Shown piece after piece: positions 1 through 8,718 of a stretch of DNA of 47,090 nt. A program made the position numbers and the translations under genes. The notes beneath the pieces were generated by a model. It worked only from the letters and a program-made list of their open reading frames with translations, ran no database searches and was not told where the DNA came from. The DNA lies in assembly GCA_017984895.1 (NCBI GenBank), contig JAGNYO010000015.1, positions 1 to 47,090 of the forward strand. The letters are read 5' to 3'. The DNA comes from Sphingobium sp. (GTDB lineage: Bacteria > Pseudomonadota > Alphaproteobacteria > Sphingomonadales > Sphingomonadaceae). The stretch's first letter is position 1. Each line of letters begins with the position of its first letter.

Positions 1-445
1 GGTCAAACTGGAGCGCGACCTCGCGCAGGCTCGCCAGATCGCGATAGGGCTGCGCGAGGTCGGCATTGGCGGCAATGGCGCCGTAAAGCGTTGCGGCCCC
101 CGCGGTATCGCCCTTTTGCGCTGCCATCCCAGCCTCAGCCAGCAGCGCGACGGCCTGATAGCCGGGCTGGCTTGCCTGCTTGAGAGAACCGATCGTCTGC
201 GCGGCGGGCATCTGCCCTGTGCTGGCGGACCGCAGCATTTCCTGTGCCTTTTCGGCCATCTCGCCGGATTCCTGTTTGCTGTGATGATCCCACCACAGCC
301 AGCCGCCAAACAGCGCCAGCCCAAGCACTACAGCAACCATGATCCAGCGGCCGAACCGCTGCCAGATACCCAGCATGCGGTCCTGCCGGACAGCCTCGTC
401 CACCTCACGCAGGAAGGCTTCGTTCACAGGCGGGGCATCAGCCAA
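1..445 (-). CDS. Membrane-anchored TPR protein (YfgM-like), partial
   Basis: The gene runs off the left edge; 148 N-terminal residues are visible. A short cytoplasmic stretch (MADAPPVNEAFLREVDEAVRQ) is followed by one transmembrane helix at about residues 33-51 (IMVAVVLGLALFGGWLWW). The rest is an alanine-rich helical region with repeats of TPR character. This layout matches the YfgM/DUF2133-type family, which in E. coli is an ancillary SecYEG subunit and periplasmic chaperone partner. The start is TTG at 445, with a GGAG ribosome site just upstream; no in-frame ATG exists nearby. In many proteobacteria bamB and der follow this gene, so they may lie beyond the edge (inference). The family call is fairly sure; the exact role is not. 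Confidence 0.7.
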   Translation of the reverse strand, partial: MADAPPVNEAFLREVDEAVRQDRMLGIWQRFGRWIMVAVVLGLALFGGWLWWDHHSKQESGEMAEKAQEMLRSASTGQMPAAQTIGSLKQASQPGYQAVALLAEAGMAAQKGDTAGAATLYGAIAANADLAQPYRDLASLREVALQFD

Positions 446-471
446 GGGGAGTCTCCATAGAATCCGAGATA

Positions 472-488
472 CGGGCCTTACCGGCCCG
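472..488 (-). other. Small hairpin between panB and the TPR gene
   Basis: A 6-bp perfect inverted repeat (CGGGCC / GGCCCG, 5-nt loop) lies in the 83-bp gap downstream of panB. It has no U-run, so it is not a clear intrinsic terminator. It may be an mRNA-stabilising or pausing hairpin. Confidence 0.3.
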
Positions 489-528
489 ATACGGCGCGGA
501 CCTTAGCGAGCGCACGGCACCGCACAAG

Positions 529-1401
529 TCACTTTTTCGGCTGATAGGTCTGCTCCTCGCCCGGAAAGGAGCGGGCGCGCACTTCGGATGCATAGGTTGC
601 AGCGGTTTGCGAGATCAGCCCGGCCATATCGGCATAGCGCTTCACGAAACGCGGCACCCGCTCGAACATGCCGAGCATATCCTCTGTGACCAGCACCTGC
701 CCATCGCACTGCGCCGATGCCCCTATGCCGATGGTGGGGATCGGGAGCGTCTGTGTCAGCACGATCGCAATCGGTTCGATTACCCCCTCCACCACCACGG
801 CAAACGCGCCTGCATCCGCTATAGCCTTGCCATCACGCAGGATCTTCGCTGACTCCGCCTCGCTGCGGCCGCGCGCACCATAGCCACCCAGCGTGTTGAC
901 CGCCTGCGGTGTCAGGCCGACATGGGCGCAGACCGGAATGCCCCGCCTGGTCAGGAAAGCAATTGTATCGGCCATCGCCTCGCCGCCTTCCAGCTTCACC
1001 GCAGCACAGCCGGTTTCCTTCAACAGGCGCGCGGCGCTCTCGAACGCCTGTTGCGGCGAACCCTCGTAGCTGCCGAAGGGCATGTCGACGATGACGACGC
1101 TATGATAGCTGCCCCGAACCACAGCGGCGCCATGCGCGCACATCATCTCAAGGCTGACCGGCACGGTCGAGGGCAGGCCGTAGATTACTTGCCCCAGCGA
1201 ATCACCCACCAGCAGCATGTCGCAGTGCGGATCGAGCAGTTGCGCCTGCCGTGCGGTATAAGCGGTGAGCATCACCAGCGGTTCGGCCGTCTTGCCCCCA
1301 ATCTTGCGCTGCTGGATCGCGGGGACGGTGAGGCGGCGGAGCGGCGCGGGCGTGGGATTGGCGCGGCTGGTGGCGGTGTCGAGTGTGAAGGTCGTGGACA
1401 T
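529..1401 (-). CDS. panB: 3-methyl-2-oxobutanoate hydroxymethyltransferase (PanB)
   Basis: PanB transfers a hydroxymethyl group from 5,10-methylene-THF to alpha-ketoisovalerate, giving ketopantoate, the first committed step of pantothenate and CoA synthesis in the cytoplasm. The 290 residues cover the whole TIM-barrel family. Metal-binding aspartates are D67 in LLVGDSLG and D106 in VDMPFGSYE, with E138 in VKLEGG. The catalytic glutamate is E205 in VVVEGV. The Gly-rich TIGIGAS segment follows near residue 225. A proline/alanine-rich tail of about 25 residues precedes the fold. panC is not adjacent, so pantothenate genes are not clustered here. An Rrf2 regulator sits 44 bp upstream on the same strand, but a functional link is not shown. 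Confidence 0.95.
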   Translation of the reverse strand: MSTTFTLDTATSRANPTPAPLRRLTVPAIQQRKIGGKTAEPLVMLTAYTARQAQLLDPHCDMLLVGDSLGQVIYGLPSTVPVSLEMMCAHGAAVVRGSYHSVVIVDMPFGSYEGSPQQAFESAARLLKETGCAAVKLEGGEAMADTIAFLTRRGIPVCAHVGLTPQAVNTLGGYGARGRSEAESAKILRDGKAIADAGAFAVVVEGVIEPIAIVLTQTLPIPTIGIGASAQCDGQVLVTEDMLGMFERVPRFVKRYADMAGLISQTAATYASEVRARSFPGEEQTYQPKK

Positions 1402-1445
1402 GGGCCTCGTTTAGCCTGCCCCGCCTCAAAGGGCCAGCCCCCGCT

Positions 1446-1883
1446 TCATCCGTCGGCGGGGTCGTCCCCCAGCGCGGGAATATCCTCCGCTAGGCTGATG
1501 CCATCGAGCACCTTGGCGGTTTCATCGCGCACCAGCAGCATGATGCGGTGCAGGCGGCACTCTTCCTCCGGCAGGCAATTCTTGCATTGCTCATGGGCAA
1601 AGCGGCTGGCGCATGGGGTGAGCGCCACGGAGCCGCGCGTAAGGCGCACAATATCGCCGTAGCTGATGTCCACCGGCGGCAGGGCAAGCCAATAGCCTCC
1701 GTCGCGTCCCCGCTGCGTATCCACCAGCCCCTCGCGCGACATTTCGGAGAGGATCACGGTGAGGAATTTGGAAGGGATTTTTTGCGTATCGGAAATATCC
1801 GTCAGCGGAATTGGCCCCTCGCCATATTTATCGGCCAGATGCTGAAGGGCGCGGATGGCATAGCGGGTCTTTTGCGAGAGCAT
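1446..1883 (-). CDS. Rrf2-family transcriptional regulator with cysteine motif
   Basis: A 145-residue winged-helix regulator of the Rrf2 family. The N-terminus MLSQKTRYAIRAL and the recognition-helix region around residues 28-65 (IPSKFLTVILSEM, then RGRDGGYWL) are typical. Cysteines at 91, 100, 103 and 109, with H112, sit where IscR, NsrR and RirA bind an iron-sulfur cluster, though the spacing is not exactly that of any of the three. A cluster-sensing role in iron, NO or redox control is therefore likely from family knowledge, but the signal cannot be named from sequence. No isc or suf genes are adjacent. The closeness to an FNR-type regulator and a cbb3 operon is suggestive only. Confidence 0.88.
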   Translation of the reverse strand: MLSQKTRYAIRALQHLADKYGEGPIPLTDISDTQKIPSKFLTVILSEMSREGLVDTQRGRDGGYWLALPPVDISYGDIVRLTRGSVALTPCASRFAHEQCKNCLPEEECRLHRIMLLVRDETAKVLDGISLAEDIPALGDDPADG

Positions 1884-1928
1884 GGATCAGACCATTGCCC
1901 GCTTGGCAAAGAATTTCAACCTTTCAAG

Positions 1929-2282
1929 TCAGGAAAAGACTTGCTGATAATTTTCAGGCTTGAAACCGACGATCCGCCGTTCACCCAGATCAAGCACCGG
2001 CCGCTTTATCATAGAGGGGTTGGCACGCATCAGCGCAACCGCTTTTTCCGCGTCCAGTCCCTGTTTGTCGGCATCTGGCAACGCTCGGAAGGTTGTGCCG
2101 GCGCGATTAAGGATCACCTCCCATCCCAGCTCCGCCACCCACTTGCTTAGCGCGGCGTCATCCACCCCGGCTTTCTTGTAATCATGAAAATGATAGGGAA
2201 TGCCACGCTGTTCCAGCCAGGCGCGCGCTTTCTTGATCATGTCGCAATTGGGTATGCCATAAAGGGTCAGTGTGTGGGGCAT
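1929..2282 (-). CDS. ArsC/Spx-family thioredoxin-fold protein (YffB-like)
   Basis: A 117-residue protein with the ArsC-like fold. The N-terminal strand LTLYGIPNCDMIKKA carries one active-site cysteine, C13, in the YGIPNCD motif seen in YffB. Further on, NRAGTTFRALPD (about residues 55-66) and the MIKRPVLD segment (about 84-91) match the family. Authentic arsenate reductases use the same site, but YffB members are usually of unknown function, so arsenate reduction should not be assumed and no ars genes are nearby. The chosen start (MPHTLTLYG) is where homology begins; the frame stays open for 33 more codons upstream. It is transcribed divergently from the fnr gene, with a shared 124-bp spacer. 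Confidence 0.85.
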   Translation of the reverse strand: MPHTLTLYGIPNCDMIKKARAWLEQRGIPYHFHDYKKAGVDDAALSKWVAELGWEVILNRAGTTFRALPDADKQGLDAEKAVALMRANPSMIKRPVLDLGERRIVGFKPENYQQVFS

Positions 2283-2401
2283 CGTCAGTCTCGATATTGG
2301 CAAGTAAGTGGCTCTCATGCATGGCATTGCAGGGGAGGGCAACATATAGACCAAAGATATGCCCATAAGAATTGTCAGCACGCCATCACACTGCTAGGGC
2401 A

Positions 2402-2415
2402 TTGATATGGATCAT
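2402..2415 (+). promoter_or_regulatory. FNR-like box overlapping the fnr start codon
   Basis: TTGATATGGATCAT matches TTGAT-N4-ATCAA at 9 of 10 positions, and the ATG of the fnr-type gene lies inside its spacer. If bound, it would block transcription of the gene's own start region (negative autoregulation). Because codons MDH partly dictate these bases, chance is possible. Confidence 0.4.
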
Positions 2416-3105
2416 TGCTCCACCTGTGTCGTCCGTAATCGTGCCATATGCTCTGCGCTAGACATGGACGAGATCAGCCTTCTCGGTAAAATGGGCCGCC
2501 ACCACAAGCTGGTTGCCGGGCAAACACTGATTTGGGAAGGCGAGGACTCCTTGCTGGTCGCCAACGTGATCGAGGGTGTGCTGAAACTGTCCACCTCGCT
2601 TAGCGACGGACGCGAGCAGATCGTTGGCGTGGTCTATCCTGCGGATTTCATAGGGCGCCCGTTTGGCACGCGCACGCAGCACAATGTCACCGCGCTGACC
2701 GACGCGCATGTCTGCACCTTTGCCAGCTCCGATTTTGACCGTTTCTCGCAGGAACATCCCCAGCTCGAGCATAAGCTGCTGGAGCGGACACTGGCAGAGC
2801 TGGACCGCACCAGGCGCTGGCTGCTGCTGCTCGGGCGAATGACCGCCTCGGAAAAACTGGCGCATTTCCTGCTCGACATGTCCGGGCGGCTGGTGCGTCC
2901 CGATTGCGCGCATGATGGCCCGGCAGACTCCTTTGACCTGCCTTTTGGCCGTCAGCAGATCGCGGACATACTGGGCCTTACCATCGAAACGGTGAGCCGA
3001 CGCCTCAACGATTTCAAGGTGCAGGGGCTGATTGCCGTGCCCTCGCGCCGCCGCATCGAAATACTGAACCGTGAAGGTTTGGAGGCCATTGCCGAAGCAG
3101 CCTGA
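2407..3105 (+). CDS. fnrL: FNR-type oxygen-responsive transcriptional regulator (FnrL-like)
   Basis: A 232-residue Crp/FNR regulator. Cysteines at 4, 7, 15 (MDHCSTC...RNRAIC) and 103 (AHVCTF) match the four ligands of the oxygen-labile 4Fe-4S cluster of FNR, which sets it apart from cluster-free FixK. A cyclic-nucleotide-binding-like barrel spans about residues 25-110 and a long dimer helix about 115-150. The winged helix near 180-215 carries LTIETVSRRLNDF; its E..SR pattern is the FNR determinant for TTGAT half sites. The start at 2407 is needed to keep the first two cysteines; no strong ribosome site is visible. It lies 175 bp upstream of ccoN, whose promoter carries a perfect FNR box, so direct activation of the cbb3 operon is the natural inference. 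Confidence 0.9.
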   Translation: MDHCSTCVVRNRAICSALDMDEISLLGKMGRHHKLVAGQTLIWEGEDSLLVANVIEGVLKLSTSLSDGREQIVGVVYPADFIGRPFGTRTQHNVTALTDAHVCTFASSDFDRFSQEHPQLEHKLLERTLAELDRTRRWLLLLGRMTASEKLAHFLLDMSGRLVRPDCAHDGPADSFDLPFGRQQIADILGLTIETVSRRLNDFKVQGLIAVPSRRRIEILNREGLEAIAEAA

Positions 3106-3169
3106 TGCTGCCGCCGCAATTTCCCCTCCCTTCGCAGTCGCAAAAGAAAATGCAAGGGAGTGCCTGTTC

Positions 3170-3183
3170 TTGACCCGTGTCAA
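3170..3183 (+). promoter_or_regulatory. Perfect FNR/FixK box upstream of ccoN
   Basis: TTGACCCGTGTCAA is a perfect palindrome of the form TTGAC-N4-GTCAA, about 100 bp before the ccoN start. A -10-like element (CATAGC, about 3204-3209) follows at a distance that would put the box centre near -41, as in class II FNR-activated promoters. The transcription start itself is inferred. Confidence 0.8.
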
Positions 3184-3280
3184 GGAATAGTGCCCCCGTC
3201 GCGCATAGCGAGCGATCATCAAACTGACGGGGGTCGGTGACAATTCGGACCAACCCCCACAGTAAAGCGGGGAAGGCACA

Positions 3281-4939
3281 ATGGAATCATTAGCGATGCG
3301 TGCTGGCGGCTGGCTGCTTGTAGCCGTGCTTGCCTTTTTTGCGCTGGTTTACAGTGCGGACAGCGGCTTTGCCATCCATATGGCTATTGTCATGCTCGCC
3401 GCCCTTATCACTTTGTGGATAACGATGAGCCGGGCGGATTATGGCGCGATCGCGCGCGGGGTGATCCGCGCGCCGACGGATACCGGCCGATATGACGACG
3501 ACCCGATCCGATGGGGGGTGATCGCCACGGTATTCTGGGGGCTGGCAGGTTTTCTCGTCGGCCTCTACATCGCGCTGCAACTCGCCTTTCCTGCGCTGAA
3601 CCTGGGCCTGGAATGGACGACTTTCGGTCGGCTGCGTCCGCTGCATACCTCCGCCGTGATCTTTGCGTTCGGCGGCAACGCGCTGATCGCTACCAGCTTT
3701 TACATTGTCCAGCGCACCTGCCGCGCCCGCCTTGCCTTCCCGGCGCTCGCCCGGTTCGTGTTCTGGGGCTATCAGTTGTTCATCGTGCTTGCCGCAACCG
3801 GCTATCTCCTCGGCATTACCGAGGGCAAGGAATATGCCGAACCGGAATGGTATGTCGACCTGTGGTTGACGGTCGTTTGGGTCAGCTACCTCGCGGTGTT
3901 CGTCGGCACGATCTTGAGGCGCAGCGAGCCGCATATCTATGTGGCGAACTGGTTTTTCCTCAGCTTTATCCTCACTGTGGCGATGCTTCACCTGGTCAAC
4001 GGCCTGTCTATGCCGGTCAGTTTGCTCGGCTCCAAAAGCTATGCCGCCTTCGCGGGTGTGCAGGACGCGCTGACGCAATGGTGGTATGGGCATAACGCGG
4101 TCGGATTTTTCCTCACCGCCGGCTTCCTCGCCATGATGTATTATTTCGTGCCGAAGCAGGCCGAACGGCCGATCTACAGCTATCGTCTGTCGATCATCCA
4201 CTTCTGGTCGCTGATTTTCCTCTACATCTGGGCTGGGCCGCACCACTTGCATTACACCGCCCTGCCTGACTGGGCGCAGACGCTGGGCATGGTGTTCTCG
4301 GTGATGCTGTGGATGCCGAGCTGGGGTGGCATGATCAACGGCCTGATGACGCTCAACGGCGCATGGGACAAGATCCGCACTGATCCCATCATCCGCATGA
4401 TGGTGATGGCGCTCGCCTTCTACGGCATGAGCACCTTCGAGGGGCCGATGATGTCGATCAAGTCGGTCAACTCCCTGAGCCACTATACGGACTGGACGAT
4501 CGGCCATGTTCACTCCGGCGCGCTGGGATGGAATGGCATGATCACCTTCGCCGCGCTCTATTATCTCACCCCCCGCCTGTGGAATCGCCAGCGGCTCTAT
4601 TCGCTGCGCATGGTCAACTGGCACTTCTGGCTCGCGACCCTGGGCATCGTGCTCTACACCGCGTCGATGTGGGTGGCGGGCATCATGCAAGGGCTGATGT
4701 GGCGCGAATATGGAGCGGACGGCTACCTGGTCTACTCCTTTGCAGAAGTCGTCTCCGCGATGAAGCCCATGTATCTGATCCGCGCGAGTGGCGGCCTGCT
4801 CTACCTCGGTGGCGCGCTGGTAATGGCCTGGAACATCGCGATGACCATCGCCGGGCACCTGCGTGAAGAACTGCCGATGACCGAAACCCCCTATGACGAA
4901 GCCGCCGACCGTCCCCTGGTCCCGGCTGCTGCGGAGTAA
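3281..4939 (+). CDS. ccoN: cbb3-type cytochrome c oxidase subunit I (CcoN/FixN)
   Basis: CcoN is the catalytic haem-copper subunit of the high-affinity oxidase in the inner membrane, holding haem b, haem b3 and CuB. The 552 residues show the key histidines: H122 ([11 protein letters not shown]) and H411 for low-spin haem, H271 (WYGHNAVGF) and H321/H322 (GPHHLHY) for CuB, and H409 (IGHVHSG) for haem b3. The N-terminus adds two hydrophobic helices (about residues 8-25 and 30-48) before the core, an extension also found in other alphaproteobacterial FixN proteins. GGAAGG upstream supports the start. It is first in an operon with ccoO 5 bp downstream, under the FNR box at 3170. Confidence 0.97.
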   Translation: MESLAMRAGGWLLVAVLAFFALVYSADSGFAIHMAIVMLAALITLWITMSRADYGAIARGVIRAPTDTGRYDDDPIRWGVIATVFWGLAGFLVGLYIALQLAFPALNLGLEWTTFGRLRPLHTSAVIFAFGGNALIATSFYIVQRTCRARLAFPALARFVFWGYQLFIVLAATGYLLGITEGKEYAEPEWYVDLWLTVVWVSYLAVFVGTILRRSEPHIYVANWFFLSFILTVAMLHLVNGLSMPVSLLGSKSYAAFAGVQDALTQWWYGHNAVGFFLTAGFLAMMYYFVPKQAERPIYSYRLSIIHFWSLIFLYIWAGPHHLHYTALPDWAQTLGMVFSVMLWMPSWGGMINGLMTLNGAWDKIRTDPIIRMMVMALAFYGMSTFEGPMMSIKSVNSLSHYTDWTIGHVHSGALGWNGMITFAALYYLTPRLWNRQRLYSLRMVNWHFWLATLGIVLYTASMWVAGIMQGLMWREYGADGYLVYSFAEVVSAMKPMYLIRASGGLLYLGGALVMAWNIAMTIAGHLREELPMTETPYDEAADRPLVPAAAE

Positions 4940-4944
4940 GCGCC

Positions 4945-5679
4945 ATGACTAGCATCGCACACAAGCACAAGACGCTCGAACGCAACGTCTCACTGCTCGG
5001 TCTGTTCGCTTTCCTCGCCGTGATTATCGGCGGGCTGGTGGAGATAGTCCCGCTGTTCTGGGTCAAGAGCACGGTCGAGAAGGTGGAAGGAATGCGTCCC
5101 TACACCCCGCTGGAGCTGGCCGGGCGCAATATCTACATGCGCGAGGGTTGCTATGTCTGCCATAGCCAGATGATACGTCCCTTCCGCGATGAGATGGAGC
5201 GATATGGCCACTACAGCCTTGCCGCTGAAAGCATGTATGATCATCCGTTCCAGTGGGGCTCCAAGCGCACCGGGCCTGATCTTGCCCGCGTCGGCGGCCG
5301 GTATTCCGATGAGTGGCATGTGCAGCATCTGGTTGATCCGCGCAGCGTTGTGCCCGAATCGATCATGCCGCCCTACGCCTTTCTGAAGAACAAGGAACTG
5401 CAAGCCGGCGACATGAGTGCGCATCTGACGGCGCTCTCTCGGGTAGGGGTGCCCTATAGCAAGGAGGCGATCGCCCAGGCGAATGCGGATCTCCTCGCTC
5501 AGGCTGACCCAGAGGCTGACAGCGACGCGCTGCTCAAGCGCTACCCCAAGGCGCAGGCCCGCGATTTCGACGGCGATCCCGCCAAGCTGACCGAGATGGA
5601 TGCGCTCGTCGCTTATCTCCAGATGCTCGGCACACTCGTCGACTTCAAGGCAGCCGAAGGACAGGAGCAACCGCGATGA
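4945..5679 (+). CDS. ccoO: cbb3-type oxidase subunit II, monohaem (CcoO/FixO)
   Basis: A 244-residue membrane-anchored c-type cytochrome that passes electrons from CcoP to CcoN. An N-terminal helix (about residues 14-36, [22 protein letters not shown]) anchors it. One haem motif, CYVCH, has its cysteines at 69 and 72 and axial H73, followed by [10 protein letters not shown], the usual CcoO signature. The IMPPYAF segment near residue 140 supplies the methionine ligand. The stop overlaps the ccoQ start as ATGA, so translation is probably coupled. Confidence 0.97.
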   Translation: MTSIAHKHKTLERNVSLLGLFAFLAVIIGGLVEIVPLFWVKSTVEKVEGMRPYTPLELAGRNIYMREGCYVCHSQMIRPFRDEMERYGHYSLAAESMYDHPFQWGSKRTGPDLARVGGRYSDEWHVQHLVDPRSVVPESIMPPYAFLKNKELQAGDMSAHLTALSRVGVPYSKEAIAQANADLLAQADPEADSDALLKRYPKAQARDFDGDPAKLTEMDALVAYLQMLGTLVDFKAAEGQEQPR

Positions 5680-5840
5680 GCGACTATGAGACGCTTCGCC
5701 ACTTTGCCGATAGCTGGGGTCTGGTGTTCATGGGGGCTATCTTCCTGATCCTTTCCGCCTGGCCTTTCCTGCCCGGCGCGCGTGACCGCAACCGGGCCGC
5801 CGCCACCATGATCTTCGATGAGGAGCAAGACGATGGCTGA
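5676..5840 (+). CDS. ccoQ: cbb3-type oxidase subunit CcoQ/FixQ
   Basis: A 54-residue protein (begins [14 protein letters not shown]) with one transmembrane helix at about residues 14-32 and a charged tail ending DEEQDDG. CcoQ stabilises the CcoNO-CcoP complex in other species. It starts in the ATGA overlap with ccoO and overlaps ccoP by 8 bp. Length, position and single-helix form fit the family; sequence conservation in CcoQ is always low. Confidence 0.88.
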   Translation: MSDYETLRHFADSWGLVFMGAIFLILSAWPFLPGARDRNRAAATMIFDEEQDDG

Positions 5841-6789
5841 ACAGAAGCGCATCGACCACCCGACTGGCACTGAGACTGTCGGCCATGAATGGGACGGCAT
5901 CGAGGAACTGAACACCCCGCTGCCGCGCTGGTGGCTGTGGACCTTTTATGCCACCATTGTCTTTGCGATAGGCTATTGCGTGGTCTATCCCACCCTGCCT
6001 GGTGCCAATGGCGCGGCAGGCGGGGCGGCGAAATGGTCCAGTCGCGATGACCTGCAAAAGACTCTCGATGCACGGGAAATGGATCTCAAGCCGATCCATG
6101 CCGCCCTCGCGGTCACAGATATCGCCACCCTGCCAGGCAAGCCCGACCTCATGAACCAGGCGATCGCGGGCGGCGCGGCGGCATTCAAGGTTCACTGCGT
6201 GCAGTGCCATGGTTCTGGCGCATCGGGGGCCAAGGGCTATCCCAACCTCAATGACGATGACTGGCTGTGGGGCGGCGACCTCGCTACCCTCGAAAAGACC
6301 ATCGCGGACGGCATCCGTCAGCCGAACCACGACGCGACGCGCTTTTCGCAGATGCCTGCCTTCGGGCGCGACGGCATCCTGCAACCGGCGCAGATCGAGG
6401 ATACGACATCCTATGTCCGCGCCCTGTCGCATCAGGAGGCGATGAGTGCATCTGCCCGGCGCGGTCAGGCGCTCTTTGCCGCGAACTGCGCGGTCTGCCA
6501 TGGGGCGGACGGCACAGGAATGCGCGCGCAGGGTGCACCCAATCTGACCGACGCGATCTGGCTCTACAGCGGGGATCGCGCCACCATCGGCCAGACCATT
6601 ACCAATAGCCGCTATGGTGTGATGCCGGCCTGGAACCTGCATCTGGACAAGGTGAAGATCCGCATGCTGGCAGCCTACGTCTATTCGCTCGGCGGCGGGG
6701 AGGCAGCGCCTGCTCCCGCCCCCGATCAGGCGGTTGATGCTGCGGCAGCGGCTGAGAGTCCGGCGGAAGCTGGTAATGTCGGAGGCTGA
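5833..6789 (+). CDS. ccoP: cbb3-type oxidase subunit III, dihaem (CcoP/FixP)
   Basis: A 318-residue dihaem c-type cytochrome that takes electrons from soluble cytochrome c or the bc1 complex. A short N-terminal domain (GHEWDGIEELNTPLPRWW, the typical CcoP entry motif) leads into one transmembrane helix at about residues 36-55. Haem motifs are CVQCH (C122, C125, H126) and CAVCH (C219, C222, H223), each in a cytochrome c fold. The tail is low-complexity Ala/Pro. An in-frame ATG five codons earlier exists, but the start at 5833 fits the family N-terminus. It overlaps ccoQ by 8 bp and ccoG by 14 bp. Confidence 0.97.
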   Translation: MAEQKRIDHPTGTETVGHEWDGIEELNTPLPRWWLWTFYATIVFAIGYCVVYPTLPGANGAAGGAAKWSSRDDLQKTLDAREMDLKPIHAALAVTDIATLPGKPDLMNQAIAGGAAAFKVHCVQCHGSGASGAKGYPNLNDDDWLWGGDLATLEKTIADGIRQPNHDATRFSQMPAFGRDGILQPAQIEDTTSYVRALSHQEAMSASARRGQALFAANCAVCHGADGTGMRAQGAPNLTDAIWLYSGDRATIGQTITNSRYGVMPAWNLHLDKVKIRMLAAYVYSLGGGEAAPAPAPDQAVDAAAAAESPAEAGNVGG

Positions 6790-8233
6790 CCCCGACATTA
6801 CCGACTCGCCTCTGGGCCAGTATCAGAAGCGCAAGAGCGTGTTCCCTAAAGCGGTGGATGGTCCATTCCGCCGCCTGAAATGGGCGATCATGGTCGTTAC
6901 GCTGACGATCTATTACATCACGCCGTGGTTGCGCTGGGAACGCGGGCCTTATGCGCCTGATCAGGCGGTGCTGGTCGATTTGGCGCACCGGCGCTTCTTC
7001 ATGTTCGACATAGAAATATGGCCGCACGAATTTTACTTCGTCGCCGGGCTGTTGGTGATGGCGGGCGTTGGCCTGTTTCTCGTCACTTCCGCTGTAGGGC
7101 GCGCGTGGTGTGGCTATACGTGCCCACAGACGGTGTGGACTGATCTGTTCCAGCATATCGAACGTGCGGTAGACGGGGACCGCAACGCCCAACTCCGCCT
7201 GCAAAATGCGCCGTGGGGTCCATCCAAGATCGCCCGCCGCTTCCTCAAGTGGAGCATCTGGCTGGCGGTGTCGGTGGGCACCGGCGGCGCGTGGATATTC
7301 TATTTTGCGGATGCGCCGACGCTCGCGCATGACTTTCTTCATGGCAGCGCCGCGCCGGTCGCCTATATGACCGTGTTCGTGCTGACGATGACGACCTTCA
7401 TCTTCGGCGGCTTCATGCGTGAGCAGGTGTGCATTTATATGTGCCCATGGCCCCGCATCCAGACGGCGATGATGGACGAGAAATCGCTGCTTGTCACTTA
7501 TCGGCACTGGCGTGGCGAACCGCGCGGCAGCCTCAAGCAAGCACAGGCGAACCCCGGCGGGATCGGCGACTGTGTGGACTGCAACCAGTGCGTTGCCGTC
7601 TGTCCGACCGGCATAGATATTCGCGTGGGGCCGCAGATCGGCTGTATCACCTGCGCGCTATGCGTGGATGCCTGCGACAAGGTGATGGGGCAGATCGGGC
7701 GCCCGCGCGGCCTCATCGACTATGTTACCTTCGAAGATGCGGCCAAGGAACAGGCGGGTCAGCCGACAGCGCCGGTCCTCAAGACGCTGTTCCGCCCGCG
7801 CACACTCGCCTATTTCGCGGTCTGGGGTGGCATCGGCCTCGGGCTGCTGTTTGCGCTGGGCAATCGCACACGCCTTGACATCAGCGCGCAACATGACCGC
7901 AACCCGCTGTTCGTGCGCATGTCTGACGGGTCTGTGCGCAACGCCTATACCGTCAAGCTGCGCAATATGGAGAGCAGGCCGCGCACCGTGCGAGTGAGCA
8001 TGAATGGCGCGCCTCAGGCACAGATGTGGCAGGGCGATGGCGGAAGCCGCGATAACGCCGCACGCGCTTTTGAGACGAAGCTCGCCCCCGATGCCGTTAC
8101 CAAATTGCGAGTCTTTGTGATATCTCCTGTGGCGGATGGCAGCCGGCAGGATTTTGCTCTCGTCGTGCAGGCAAGTGACGAAGCTCAACCCAGCGACAGC
8201 CACGAGCTGGTGCTGGAACGCGGAGGAGAATGA
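6776..8233 (+). CDS. ccoG: Cytochrome c oxidase accessory protein CcoG (FixG/RdxA)
   Basis: A 485-residue membrane iron-sulfur protein needed for cbb3 biogenesis; in other bacteria it is proposed to reduce Cu(II) to Cu(I) for the oxidase. Several membrane helices carry cysteine motifs (WCGYTCPQTVW and CIYMCPW). Two ferredoxin-type 4Fe-4S sites follow: CVDCNQCVAVCPTGID and CITCALCVDACD. The C-terminal part (about residues 375-485) is the Ig-like periplasmic FixG_C domain. The start at 6776 (MSEADPDITDSP) is preceded by GGAAGC and lies within the ccoP end; an upstream in-frame ATG at 6734 is less likely. ccoH begins 1 bp after the stop. Confidence 0.95.
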   Translation: MSEADPDITDSPLGQYQKRKSVFPKAVDGPFRRLKWAIMVVTLTIYYITPWLRWERGPYAPDQAVLVDLAHRRFFMFDIEIWPHEFYFVAGLLVMAGVGLFLVTSAVGRAWCGYTCPQTVWTDLFQHIERAVDGDRNAQLRLQNAPWGPSKIARRFLKWSIWLAVSVGTGGAWIFYFADAPTLAHDFLHGSAAPVAYMTVFVLTMTTFIFGGFMREQVCIYMCPWPRIQTAMMDEKSLLVTYRHWRGEPRGSLKQAQANPGGIGDCVDCNQCVAVCPTGIDIRVGPQIGCITCALCVDACDKVMGQIGRPRGLIDYVTFEDAAKEQAGQPTAPVLKTLFRPRTLAYFAVWGGIGLGLLFALGNRTRLDISAQHDRNPLFVRMSDGSVRNAYTVKLRNMESRPRTVRVSMNGAPQAQMWQGDGGSRDNAARAFETKLAPDAVTKLRVFVISPVADGSRQDFALVVQASDEAQPSDSHELVLERGGE

Positions 8234-8234
8234 C

Positions 8235-8717
8235 ATGCGGCGCAACCCGGCAAAAACCCTACGCCCGTTCACTGGCCATCATATGGCCATGGTGCTCGTC
8301 ACATTCTTTGCGATCGTCATTGGCGTCAATATCATCATGGCGCGCTATGCGATCATGACCTTCGGCGGCACGGTGGTGGACAATAGCTATGTCGCCAGCC
8401 AGAAGTTCAACCGCTGGCTATCCGAGGCGCGGCGCGAGCAAGCATTGGGCTGGTCCGTGTCTGATCCCGTGCGCGCAGACGGCGGAGAAGTGCTCCTTCA
8501 TGTGCATAATGCATATAAAGCACCCCTCGCCGGAGCGGCCATCATGGCGCGGGCGGAGCATCCGCTGGGCCGGGAGGGCACCCGCGAGCTGCGCTTTATG
8601 GAAACCGCGCCGGGAAGCTATAGCAGCACACAGGCGCTGCCCGCAGGCCGGTGGAAACTGCGCATTCGCATAGTCTATGCCCGCGAGGAACTGGATCTCG
8701 CATCGGAAGTGCACTGA
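8235..8717 (+). CDS. ccoH: cbb3 oxidase assembly protein CcoH (FixH)
   Basis: A 160-residue single-pass membrane protein. The helix lies at about residues 19-38 (VLVTFFAIVIGVNIIMARYA), followed by a periplasmic FixH domain with the family-typical TFGGTVVDNSYVASQKFN segment near residues 41-57. FixH/CcoH is required for assembly and stability of the cbb3 complex, and interacts with CcoN and CcoI in other species. GGAGGAG upstream supports the start. It sits between ccoG and ccoI with 1-bp gaps on both sides. Confidence 0.92.
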   Translation: MRRNPAKTLRPFTGHHMAMVLVTFFAIVIGVNIIMARYAIMTFGGTVVDNSYVASQKFNRWLSEARREQALGWSVSDPVRADGGEVLLHVHNAYKAPLAGAAIMARAEHPLGREGTRELRFMETAPGSYSSTQALPAGRWKLRIRIVYAREELDLASEVH

Positions 8718-8718
8718 C

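Noticed and set aside
2283-2381. Longer 150-residue version of the ArsC/YffB protein
   Set aside because: The extra 33 residues show no family similarity and would run far into the divergent fnr promoter region.
3290-4858. 522-residue open frame antisense to ccoN (and similar ones opposite ccoI, wecB, purH and the heparinase-like gene)
   Set aside because: All show the same shadow composition and lie wholly within confident genes.
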